Of a DNA stretch of 39,117 bases, positions 29,059 to 35,887 are shown in pieces (position 1 is the stretch's first letter; every line of letters begins with the position of its first letter). The DNA comes from PALSA-926 sp964476835 (lineage in GTDB: Bacteria; Pseudomonadota; Alphaproteobacteria; Micavibrionales; UBA2020). The notes below the pieces were generated by a model that saw nothing but the letters and a program-made list of their open reading frames with translations, did not search any database and was not told the origin of the DNA. Location of the stretch: the NCBI GenBank assembly GCA_964476835.1, contig CAYZCE010000019.1, forward strand, positions 1-39,117, in the 5' to 3' direction. A program made the translations under genes and the position numbers.

Positions 29059-30713
29059 TGAACGGCGTGTCAAAAACTTTCAACGAAAACGCGAACAACG
29101 GATTGCCGCAGACGGATTTTACCGCCTATCTCGCCAAGAAGTTCAACCCCGCGACGGCGTCAAAGGTGGTGGATGCGCTGACCGGGATGGGGCTGCCGTT
29201 GCCGGAGACAAATGACGAATTCTTCACAGGCACCGACGGATGCATGCTTTTCTTGAATAAGTATGGGGTCGTCCTCCGCGTTGAATATGCAGACAATGAA
29301 GACAGCGAGTGGCCCGGCGACCGCATCAATGACTCGGGCTGGGTCCTGCAGCCCATCGGGACGATCCAGGCCGGCTCCGCGCTGATCGAAGTATGTCCGG
29401 GCTGCCATTTCGAGCATGGCGAAGCGAGCGCGCGCTTCCTCGAAGACAGGTTATATAACCAGGGCGTCAATTTCTGGGACAACGACAGGAACAACATTGG
29501 CCTGCTGCCCTTGAAAACATCGACGTTCCCCGACGGCGTTCCGGTCGTGATCGACCGCCTGGCCACGACGCGCCTGAGCCGCCCCGAACAGTCCGTCATC
29601 GAAGAATGGAAAGCGCAGGCGGAAGAGATCCTCGCCGCGCAGGAGATGTTATATGGCCCGTTGCGGAAAGCATTTGCTACGGATATCCAGTCGTTCTGGA
29701 AGTTGTGCGAGGAGGGTGTATCGAGCGGCTTGCTGACGACGGGATGGCTCGAAGCGCATTCGGATGACAAAAACCCCAAGCGCGCCATTATCGTCGGCGA
29801 AGCTTACGGGCAGCGTCTTGAAACGGTGACGACGTCCGCACCGGCGGAAAAATTCACTTTCATGGGATGGCTGGACGGAAAAAAACAAAGCGCAGAGCCC
29901 GCAACCGAGTTTCCCGATACGGATTTCTTCCTGCATGTGCGGGAGAGATTCGGTGATAAGGCCGCCCTGAAAGTACTTGAGGTGTTTACAAACCTGCACC
30001 TTCCGCCGCCGGAAAATGCGGCGGAATACATGAAGTCGCAGGATGGCTACCTCATGTTCCTCAACGAATACGGCCTTGTCCTGCGGGTAGAGGAAAGCGA
30101 CAAGCCGGCCCGCGTCAACGACAGCCCGTTCGTCCTTAACCCTCTTTTGTCGGTCGATGCCGGTTGGGCCGTTGTCGAGATCTGCGCGGGCTGCCACCAG
30201 GAAAACGACAAGGAACGCATCCGCGAGACGGCGCGCTACCTGAGGGACCTGGATTACGATTTCTGGGACAGGAAAACCTCCAACGTCGGGCGTATGCCGA
30301 TCAAGACGCCGAACTTCCCCGAGGGCGTGACGGTGGTGATCGATCGGGGCGCGGTCGGCAAGCTGACGGACAGCACGCGGTCGGCAAGCCTTGTTCTTGA
30401 ATACTTGTGGAAGCTCGAAGACCTGAAGCAGGAAGCCGCACGGGCGGAAAAGGAACTGTACCAGCCGCTCCGGAATTCTTTTGCACACCTTTGGGACAAC
30501 CCCACCGACGAAGGCGCCGCCGAAGCGCTGTGGTCTTTGTGCCGCCGCTACGTCGCCGAAGGCAAGCTGGTTGCAGGCTGGAACGCGCCGCAACCCGTCG
30601 AGGTGCAGAACGAGAAATGCGATTTCGGCGACAATAGCAAGACGCCCGAGGCCGCCCAGATCGCCGCGCGCTATGCAACGGCACATAAGCCGAAAGGGCC
30701 GGGCCCGTCATGA
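29055..30713 (+). CDS. Unknown protein, fused domain copies 2 and 3 of the five-copy family
   Basis: A 552-residue protein made of two complete family domains. Copy 2 (about 17-235) has DGCMLFLNKYGVVLRVE, EVCPGCH (C114, C117), FWDNDRNNIGLLP and VPVVIDRLA. Copy 3 (about 287-510) has YLMFLNEYGLVLRVE, EICAGCHQE (C377, C380), FWDRKTSNVGRMPIKTP and VTVVIDRGAV, then a tail (CDFGDNSKTPEAA) shared with the next gene. The linker contains M270 (ATG 29862) followed by GWLDGKKQSAEP, which resembles the start of the next protein, so the gene looks like two former genes joined by loss of a stop. Internal initiation at 29862 is possible but lacks a strong binding site. Coupled to both neighbours by four-base overlaps. 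Confidence 0.82.
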   Translation: MMNGVSKTFNENANNGLPQTDFTAYLAKKFNPATASKVVDALTGMGLPLPETNDEFFTGTDGCMLFLNKYGVVLRVEYADNEDSEWPGDRINDSGWVLQPIGTIQAGSALIEVCPGCHFEHGEASARFLEDRLYNQGVNFWDNDRNNIGLLPLKTSTFPDGVPVVIDRLATTRLSRPEQSVIEEWKAQAEEILAAQEMLYGPLRKAFATDIQSFWKLCEEGVSSGLLTTGWLEAHSDDKNPKRAIIVGEAYGQRLETVTTSAPAEKFTFMGWLDGKKQSAEPATEFPDTDFFLHVRERFGDKAALKVLEVFTNLHLPPPENAAEYMKSQDGYLMFLNEYGLVLRVEESDKPARVNDSPFVLNPLLSVDAGWAVVEICAGCHQENDKERIRETARYLRDLDYDFWDRKTSNVGRMPIKTPNFPEGVTVVIDRGAVGKLTDSTRSASLVLEYLWKLEDLKQEAARAEKELYQPLRNSFAHLWDNPTDEGAAEALWSLCRRYVAEGKLVAGWNAPQPVEVQNEKCDFGDNSKTPEAAQIAARYATAHKPKGPGPS

Positions 30714-31520
30714 GCTTCCTGAGCGGGATTTTCAACAAGAAAGCGGCAGCGCCGGTCAAGGTGCCGGATACGGAATTCTTTCACGCAGTACAGGGGATGT
30801 TCGGCGACGACGCCTGCCGGAAAGTGGCTGAAACTTTTGAAGGCCTGCAGTTGCCGCCGCCGGTCAAGGCGACGGAATACCTGAGCTCATTGGATGGGTT
30901 CATCGTGTTCCTGAATGAATTCGGCATTGTCCTGCGCATCGAGATCAGCGATTCAGATCCAGACCGGAGCGCCATCGCCGACCGCGTCGAAAATAACCCG
31001 TTCATTCTCAGTCCGCTGTTGTCCGTCAATGCAGGGTCCGCCACCGTTGAAATCTGCGCGGGGGTCCATCAGGAAGAGGACAAGGGCAGGATACAGGATA
31101 CCGCCGACTATTTGAAGAACATGGATTACAGGTTTTGGGACAGGAAGTTTTCCAATGCCGGACGCCTGCCGGTCAAGACGCCGCATTTCCCCGAGGGCGT
31201 GACGGTCGTGATCGACCGGGGCGCTGTGGAAGACCTGTCGGAAAGCACGCGATCGGTGCGCGAACTCCTTGAACGCGTGTTCAAGCGCGACAAAATCAGG
31301 CAGGAAGTCCAGCGCGCGCAGAAAGAGCTGTACCAGCCGATCAAGAAAGCGCTTGCGCTTTTGTGGAAGAACCGAGGCGATGCATCTTACGCCGAAGCGG
31401 CATGGTCTCTCTGCCGCCGCTACGTCGCCGAGGGCAAGCTCGTCGCAGGCTGGACCGCGCCGCAATCCGAAGAGGCGAAGAATGAAAAATGCGATTTCGG
31501 CGACAATGCCAAGACGCCGA
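30541..31520 (+). repeat. Direct DNA repeat between domain copies 3 and 4
   Basis: Near-identical nucleotide blocks occur 872 bases apart: GCCGCCGCTACGTCGCCG at 30541 and 31413, extending into GAAGGCAAG/GAGGGCAAG and beyond, and again GCGATTTCGGCGACAAT near 30618 and 31490. They are nucleotide traces of a recent duplication or gene conversion, stronger than between the other copies. Confidence 0.75.
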
Positions 31521-31582
31521 AGGCCGCCAGGGTTTCAGCGCAATATGCGGCGTCGCATGCCTCGAAAGGCGCGCAGCCGTGA
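30710..31582 (+). CDS. Unknown protein, domain copy 4 of the five-copy family
   Basis: A 290-residue product starting MSFLSGIFNKKAAAPVKVPD, then one family domain: TEFFHAVQGMFGDDACRKVA, LPPPVKATEYL, GFIVFLNEFGIVLRIE, EICAGVHQEED (C116 kept, the second Cys replaced by V119), FWDRKFSNAGRLPVKTPHFP, GVTVVIDRGAVEDL, and LCRRYVAEGKLVAGW. The C-terminal tail CDFGDNAKTPKAA matches copy 3, its closest relative. ATG 30710 overlaps the previous stop (ATGA); translation is coupled. Soluble, no known motif. Confidence 0.82.
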   Translation: MSFLSGIFNKKAAAPVKVPDTEFFHAVQGMFGDDACRKVAETFEGLQLPPPVKATEYLSSLDGFIVFLNEFGIVLRIEISDSDPDRSAIADRVENNPFILSPLLSVNAGSATVEICAGVHQEEDKGRIQDTADYLKNMDYRFWDRKFSNAGRLPVKTPHFPEGVTVVIDRGAVEDLSESTRSVRELLERVFKRDKIRQEVQRAQKELYQPIKKALALLWKNRGDASYAEAAWSLCRRYVAEGKLVAGWTAPQSEEAKNEKCDFGDNAKTPKAARVSAQYAASHASKGAQP

Positions 31583-32370
31583 CCGATCATCTCTCGTTCA
31601 ATTTCAACAAGGCTACCGCCCTGCCGGATACGGATTTTGCGCGGGCGTTGGGCAGCCATTTCGATGCGCAGACGACCGCGGCGGTGCATGAACTGTTTGA
31701 GCGCCTCCATTTGCCTACACCGGAAAATAATTCCGAATTCTTGCGGGCGACGCAAGGATGCCTGGTATTCCTAAACCCTTACGGCGTCGTGCTCCGGATC
31801 GAATCCGCGATTGCCGGAGACAGCAAGCGCGGGGCCATCCGCATCAACGACAGCGGGCATGTGCTCCAGCCGATCGCCTCGATCCATGTGGGCGACGCGG
31901 TGCTCGAGATATGCCCGGGCTGCCGCAAGGAAGAGGATGCGATGGCTGTCGACCGCCTCTATAACAGTCTCGTACAGGAAAAAATAAATTACTGGGATAG
32001 CGAAATCGCCAATAACGGGCGCCTGCCGGTGGCGACACCGTCGTTTCCCGACGGCGTACCGGTGGTGATCGACCGGCTTTCCGTCCGTCCTCTGCATGAT
32101 AGCGTACAGGAAGTGGCCGAAGCCGTGAAAAAGGCGTCGCAGGAAGCCAAGGAAGCGCAAGCCGCACTCTATGCTCCGCTTCAGAATGCCTTCCAGACGG
32201 CATGGAACGATCCGTCCCAGATGGACGAGTTCTGGGAGTTGTGCGCGTGCCATGTCGACGCAGGCAAACTGGTTGCCGGATGGACGCAGGAACTGCCGCA
32301 GGATGACATGAAGCCGATGCGGGCGCACGACAGCGCGCGCAGCTATGGTGCGCGGCTGATGAAGTGGTGA
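31579..32370 (+). CDS. Unknown protein, domain copy 5 of the five-copy family
   Basis: A 263-residue product from GTG 31579, which overlaps the previous stop (GTGA); the frame stays open further upstream but only as out-of-frame copy 4 sequence. Domain blocks: DTDFARALGSHFDAQTTAAV, LHLPTPENNSEF, CLVFLNPYGVVLRIE, RINDSGHVLQPIASIHVGD, EICPGCRKEED (C112, C115), YWDSEIANNGRLPVATPSFP, GVPVVIDRLSV, and FWELCACHVDAGKLVAGW. Copies 1, 2 and 5 share the INDSG form, while copies 3 and 4 have NDSPF/ENNPF. Last gene of the cluster; 17 bases separate it from the converging atpF. Confidence 0.82.
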   Translation: MTDHLSFNFNKATALPDTDFARALGSHFDAQTTAAVHELFERLHLPTPENNSEFLRATQGCLVFLNPYGVVLRIESAIAGDSKRGAIRINDSGHVLQPIASIHVGDAVLEICPGCRKEEDAMAVDRLYNSLVQEKINYWDSEIANNGRLPVATPSFPDGVPVVIDRLSVRPLHDSVQEVAEAVKKASQEAKEAQAALYAPLQNAFQTAWNDPSQMDEFWELCACHVDAGKLVAGWTQELPQDDMKPMRAHDSARSYGARLMKW

Positions 32371-32387
32371 TTTCAGCTTAGGATGAG

Positions 32388-32903
32388 TTAGGCGCTGAGG
32401 CGCTTGGGCAGGTCGACGATGGCTTCGTCCACCAGCTTCGCGCCGCTCTTGCCCGCGGTGTCGGCCAGCAGCTTTTCGGCGGCGGCGGACGCGATCTCGG
32501 CGGCTTGCTCGCGCAGCGACTGGATGGCCTGCGTCTCAGCGCGGGCGATGCGGTCGGCCAGGGCCTTTTCACGGGCGGCCAGGTAGTCCTGCATCTTTTG
32601 TTCCGCTTCCTTCTGGATCAGGGCGGCGGCTTCGTGCGCGTTGTCGATGATCTTTTGCGCGGTCGATACAGCGTCGGCGTGCTTCTGGCGGTATTCGGCC
32701 AGCAGGGTTTGCGCTTCCTGCTTGAGGCGGGCAGCTTCTTCCAGCTCGATCTTGATGCGGACGGTGCGGTCATCGAGCGCCTTGAGGATCGGCGCCTTGC
32801 CCTTGACGACAGCGATGATCGTGAAGAGGATCGCGGAGAACAGAACCCAGGTATGCGGGTCGGCGAGGAGGCCTGCGTGGTGTTGGACTTCCGCTGCTTC
32901 CAT
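32388..32903 (-). CDS. atpF: F0 ATP synthase subunit b
   Basis: Part of the peripheral stalk that holds F1 against rotation. The 171-residue product has one N-terminal membrane helix (about 17-34, TWVLFSAILFTIIAVVKG) and a long amphipathic, Lys/Glu/Ala-rich helix for the rest (LEEAARLKQEAQTLLAEY, AEQKMQDYLAAREKALADRI). Last gene of the F0 operon, one base after b'. Distinguished from b' by position and by its N-terminus, which lacks the Pro/Asn-rich start of b'. Confidence 0.92.
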   Translation of the reverse strand: MEAAEVQHHAGLLADPHTWVLFSAILFTIIAVVKGKAPILKALDDRTVRIKIELEEAARLKQEAQTLLAEYRQKHADAVSTAQKIIDNAHEAAALIQKEAEQKMQDYLAAREKALADRIARAETQAIQSLREQAAEIASAAAEKLLADTAGKSGAKLVDEAIVDLPKRLSA

Positions 32904-32904
32904 C

Positions 32905-33408
32905 TTACGCTTCCTTCATCACGGATTCGACCGCGGCCTTGGCGGCGGCCTTGTCGACCGTGACGCCTGCGATCTTTTGCACCATGCCCGCCGCGACGTC
33001 CGCCGAGATGTCGGTCAGAGAGCGCAGCGCCTCGGCCTTGGCGGCGGCGATGCGCTTCTCGGCGACGGCGAGGCGGTTGCGGGCGTTTTCGCCAAAGTGC
33101 GCTTGCGCGGCGGTGACCTTGTCGGCGACCGCTTTCTCGGCGGCGCTGAAGGCGTCGTGCGCGTCGCGCTGCGCTTTCGCCAACGCGCGTTCGTAGGCGG
33201 TGCGGATGTCTTCCGCTTCGCTGTTCATCGCGGCGGCTTGCGACAGGTCTCCGTCCTTGTGCGCGCGGCGAGCGTCGATCACGCGGCCGACGGCCGGCAG
33301 CGCGATCTTCGACATGAGCGCGTACAGGAGCACGAACGCCACCGCCAGCCAGAATACCTGGCTGGGGTAGGTGGCGGCGTTAAGCTGCGGAAACCCGACG
33401 CCTTCCAT
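32905..33408 (-). CDS. atpF': F0 ATP synthase subunit b'
   Basis: Second, divergent b-type stalk subunit, typical of alphaproteobacteria and photosynthetic lineages, which build a b/b' heterodimer. The 167-residue product starts MEGVGFPQLNAATYPSQVFW, then a membrane helix (about 17-35, VFWLAVAFVLLYALMSKIA), then a long charged helix (AYERALAKAQRDAHDAFSAAEKAV). FPQLN...FPSQ-type starts are diagnostic for b'. One base separates it from atpE. Confidence 0.92.
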   Translation of the reverse strand: MEGVGFPQLNAATYPSQVFWLAVAFVLLYALMSKIALPAVGRVIDARRAHKDGDLSQAAAMNSEAEDIRTAYERALAKAQRDAHDAFSAAEKAVADKVTAAQAHFGENARNRLAVAEKRIAAAKAEALRSLTDISADVAAGMVQKIAGVTVDKAAAKAAVESVMKEA

Positions 33409-33409
33409 A

Positions 33410-33637
33410 TTAGAACGCGAACATCAGCAGGAGGGAAACGACGAGCGCGAAGAGGGCGATTGCCTCGATCAGCGCGAAGTAGATCAGGCCGGTGCTCTTG
33501 ACGGTGTCAGCGACGCCCGGGTTACGGCCGATGGAGCTGATGATCGACGAGAAGAGGTTGCCGAGCGCGAGAGCTGCGCCGAAGAGCGGGAGAACGGCAA
33601 TAGCGGCGCCGATGAGTTTTGCTGCTTGAGGATCCAT
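33410..33637 (-). CDS. atpE: F0 ATP synthase subunit c
   Basis: Proteolipid that forms the rotating c-ring. The 75-residue product is a hairpin of two membrane helices joined by the polar loop GRNPG; E58 in FALIEAIALFALV is the proton carrier. The sodium-binding pattern is not evident, so protons are the likely ion. ATG 33637 is chosen because it gives the normal MDPQAAKLIGA start; the upstream in-frame residues are charged and atypical. 49 bases separate it from atpB and contain only its ribosome binding region. Confidence 0.96.
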   Translation of the reverse strand: MDPQAAKLIGAAIAVLPLFGAALALGNLFSSIISSIGRNPGVADTVKSTGLIYFALIEAIALFALVVSLLLMFAF

Positions 33638-33686
33638 TTTAGTCTTCCTTTTTTCGGTTGGGTTGGAGGTGGTTCGTTGGTTGGAG

Positions 33687-34415
33687 TTAGTGCAGTTCGA
33701 TCGCATCCTTGAGGTACAGGCAGGTCAGCATGGCGAAGACGTAGGCCTGGATGAAGGCGATCATGATCTCGAGGCCGTAGAGCGCGACGTTGACGACCAT
33801 CGGCAGCACGCCCATGACGATGCCCAGCGCGACGCTGAAGCCCGCGAAGACCTTGACCATGGTGTGGCCGGCGAGCATGTTGGCGAAAAGTCGCACGGAC
33901 AGGCTGATCGGGCGCGAGAGGTAGGAAATGACTTCGATGACGATGATGATCGGCGCGAGCGCGATCGGCAGGCCGTGCGGCAGGAAGAGCGAGAAGAAGT
34001 GCGTGCCGTGGCGGACAAAGCCGACCAGTGTTGCGAAGAGGAACACGGTCAGGGCCAGCGCGCCGGTGACGATGATGTGGCTGGTGTAGGTGAAGGAATA
34101 GGGGACCATGCCGAGCAGGTTGCCCATCAGCACGATCATGTAGATCGAGAAGACGAAGGGAAAGTACTTGCGCGCGTTGTCGCCGAGGTTCTCGCGCACC
34201 ATGCCGTAGACGAAGTCGTAGAGCATCTCGGGGACGTTCTGCCAGCGGCCGGGCACCAGCGCCTTTTTGCCGAGGGTGAGGGTCATGAGCAGGGTGGTGA
34301 GGGCAACGCCGATCATCATCCAGAGCGCGGACTGGCTGAACGACACATCGACGCCCACGATATGCAGGGGCACGATGGGCTTGATCACAAACTGTTCGAG
34401 AGGACTTTCAAGCAC
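33687..34415 (-). CDS. atpB: F0 ATP synthase subunit a
   Basis: Stator subunit that carries the proton half-channels. The 242-residue product has about six membrane helices; R175 in PISLSVRLFANMLAGHT is the essential arginine facing the c-ring. The N-terminal FVIKPIVPLHIVGVDVSFSQSALWM and PEMLYDFVYGMVRENLG are typical alphaproteobacterial blocks. The start is a GTG at 34415, preceded by AAGGA nine bases away. The gene lies five bases after atpI. Confidence 0.95.
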   Translation of the reverse strand: MLESPLEQFVIKPIVPLHIVGVDVSFSQSALWMMIGVALTTLLMTLTLGKKALVPGRWQNVPEMLYDFVYGMVRENLGDNARKYFPFVFSIYMIVLMGNLLGMVPYSFTYTSHIIVTGALALTVFLFATLVGFVRHGTHFFSLFLPHGLPIALAPIIIVIEVISYLSRPISLSVRLFANMLAGHTMVKVFAGFSVALGIVMGVLPMVVNVALYGLEIMIAFIQAYVFAMLTCLYLKDAIELH

Positions 34416-34420
34416 CGTTC

Positions 34421-34744
34421 TTAATCCTTATCCTTCTTCGTCTCTTCCTTGAAACCGATCTTGTAGTCTTGCCCCGTCTGGGCGCGGTAGATGTTCAGGA
34501 ACCCTGCAAAAAAACCGAGGAAGAAGAAGATGACCATCATCCACGGTTTGGTGCCGAGCCAGCGATCCATCCAGTACCCCAAAAAACCGCCAACGGCAAG
34601 CGCCGCGACCAGGTCCGTGCCGACGCGCATCGCGCTGGCCGTGCCGGACATGTCCTCCGGTTTTGGGGCGGTGGTGGGCCGCCCTTCCTGCCTTTCCTGG
34701 GCTTCCTTGATCTTCTGGCCGAGTTCCTCAGGTGTCTGGGTCAT
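34421..34744 (-). CDS. atpI: ATP synthase accessory protein AtpI
   Basis: Small membrane protein at the head of F0 operons, implicated in c-ring assembly and magnesium supply. The 107-residue product has a charged N-terminus (EELGQKIKEAQERQEG) and two membrane helices (about 43-60 and 68-86: LVAALAVGGFLGYWMDRWLG, MMVIFFFLGFFAGFLNIYRA). This is the AtpI/AtpZ type of alphaproteobacteria. It is the first gene of the operon and has its own promoter. Confidence 0.9.
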   Translation of the reverse strand: MTQTPEELGQKIKEAQERQEGRPTTAPKPEDMSGTASAMRVGTDLVAALAVGGFLGYWMDRWLGTKPWMMVIFFFLGFFAGFLNIYRAQTGQDYKIGFKEETKKDKD

Positions 34745-34782
34745 CCGTCAGCTCTCAGGGTTGCATCGTGAAAGGCGAGCGG

Positions 34783-34812
34783 AAAATACGAAATAGGGGG
34801 GTGCAGAGTCAA
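34783..34812 (-). promoter_or_regulatory. Sigma-70 type promoter for the F0 operon
   Basis: Minus strand TTGACT (34812-34807), 18 bases, TATTTT (34788-34783), 38 bases before the atpI start. The -35 is near consensus. The palindromic repeat lies immediately upstream, so the element does not separate promoter and operon. Confidence 0.55.
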
Positions 34813-34821
34813 TCCTTTTTC

Positions 34822-34900
34822 TTGCCATCCTGAGTGGAGCGAAGGATCTCGGACACGTGCGGCAAGATCCTGGGATCCTTCGCTCCGCTCAGGATGGCAA
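34822..34900. repeat. Palindromic repeat between atpI and carD
   Basis: Two 28-base arms (34822-34849 and 34873-34900), complementary at 26 positions, around a 23-base centre that includes CACGTG. The arm begins TTGCCATCCTGAGTGGAGCG. It resembles the arms of the element at 19278-19353 in the order CATCC..GA...AG.GA.GGATCT. Probably the same dispersed family. Confidence 0.87.
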
Positions 34901-34915
34901 AAATAGGGGCAAACA

Positions 34916-34945
34916 AAAAGCCCCGGCTGTGAGGCCGGGGCTTTT
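34916..34945 (-). terminator. Rho-independent terminator of carD
   Basis: AAAAGCCCCGGC pairs with GCCGGGGCTTTT around a six-base loop, with T runs on both sides when read on either strand. It lies 21 bases past the carD stop. Confidence 0.88.
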
Positions 34946-34966
34946 CGGGTCAACAAACGGTATGTT

Positions 34967-35701
34967 TTAAGCGACGTTGCCGAGGACGGCTTCGAGCTTT
35001 TCGGCTGCCTTTTTCTCATCGATCTGCTCGATGACGGCGACCTCGCGGGCGAGGCGGGCCAAGGCGGCCTGGTAGATCTGGCGTTCGCTATAGGATTGCT
35101 CGGCCTGGTCGCCTTCCTTCTTGAGGTCGCGGAGGACTTCAGCGATAGAGACGGGGTCGCCCGAGTTGATCTTTGCTTCGTATTCCTGCGCGCGGCGGCT
35201 CCACATGATGCGGCGCACTTGCGAGCGGCCCTGCAGGGTGGAAAGCGCGTCCTTCAGGCGGTCCTTGGAGGACAGCTTGCGGAGGCCCGAGGCCTTGACC
35301 TTGGAAACCGGCAGCTTCAGGCGCATGCGGTCTTTTTCAAAGCAGATGGTGTAGAGGGTCACTTGCATGCCGCCGATGATCTGGACTTCGACGCCCTCGA
35401 CCTGGCCGACGCCGTGCGCGGGATAAACCACGAAGTCGCCAGCGACGAAGTCGAGCTTTTCGACCTTCGCGGTGACGACGGGAGCGGGGGGCGTCACAGC
35501 TTTTTTGGCGACAGCCGCTTCGATGACCTTCGTCTTGAGCTTGTCGGTCGGCGACGACTTGGTCGCGACCTTGACGGGCGCCTTTGCGACCGTCTTGACG
35601 GGAGCTTTCACAGCCGCGGCTTTCTTCTTGGACGCAACGGTTGCTTTAACTGCCGGCTTCTTCGCCTTGGAAATCGTTTTCGCTTTCGTGGTCTTTGCCA
35701 T
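34967..35701 (-). CDS. carD: CarD family RNA polymerase-binding regulator with a Lys/Ala-rich N-terminal tail
   Basis: CarD proteins bind the RNA polymerase beta subunit and stabilise open promoter complexes, notably at rRNA promoters. The 244-residue product has the Tudor-like RNA-polymerase-interacting domain from about residue 83 (FVAGDFVVYPAHGVGQVEGVE, CFEKDRMRLKLPVSKV) and the helical C-terminal DNA-binding domain (IMWSRRAQEYEAKINSGDP, VLRDL, SYSERQIYQAALARLAREV). Ordinary CarD is about 165-170 residues; here residues 1-75 are a Lys/Ala/Pro/Val-rich tail (KAKTISKAKKPAVKAT, SKKKAAAVKAPVK), like histone H1. It may add non-specific DNA affinity. Own promoter and terminator. Confidence 0.94.
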   Translation of the reverse strand: MAKTTKAKTISKAKKPAVKATVASKKKAAAVKAPVKTVAKAPVKVATKSSPTDKLKTKVIEAAVAKKAVTPPAPVVTAKVEKLDFVAGDFVVYPAHGVGQVEGVEVQIIGGMQVTLYTICFEKDRMRLKLPVSKVKASGLRKLSSKDRLKDALSTLQGRSQVRRIMWSRRAQEYEAKINSGDPVSIAEVLRDLKKEGDQAEQSYSERQIYQAALARLAREVAVIEQIDEKKAAEKLEAVLGNVA

Positions 35702-35752
35702 TCGGTGCCTACCTTTTCAGTGCTGCTTCAACGCAGAATGAACCATTGCTGT

Positions 35753-35781
35753 ACTATAATCGAAAAATCATATTAATTCAA
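35753..35781 (-). promoter_or_regulatory. Sigma-70 type promoter for carD
   Basis: Minus strand TTGAAT (35781-35776), exactly 17 bases, TATAGT (35758-35753), about 50 bases before the carD start codon, which itself follows AAGGTAGG. Confidence 0.65.
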
Positions 35782-35869
35782 GCATTTATTAATCGTTCAT
35801 TAACATTCCATAAGATATATGAAAATCAATGAGTTGCCAACCGTTTTGGGTTGATTTCGGGGTGGGACA

Positions 35870-35875
35870 TATAAT
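35870..35875 (+). promoter_or_regulatory. -10 box very close to the dnaG start
   Basis: A perfect TATAAT ends 12 bases before ATG 35888. No Shine-Dalgarno sequence is seen between. The matching -35 is poor at normal spacing (TTTGGG with 19 bases). If used, the transcript would have a leader of only about five bases. Confidence 0.4.
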
Positions 35876-35887
35876 AGTTTCTAGCCC

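Noticed and set aside
28255..32370. The five-copy cluster as a toxin-antitoxin or polymorphic toxin array
   Set aside because: Copies are full length and alike over the whole domain, with no variable toxic tip, no signal peptide and no small immunity genes.
35835..35875. TTGATT at about 35851 as the -35 of dnaG
   Set aside because: It leaves only 13 bases to the TATAAT, too short for a sigma-70 promoter.
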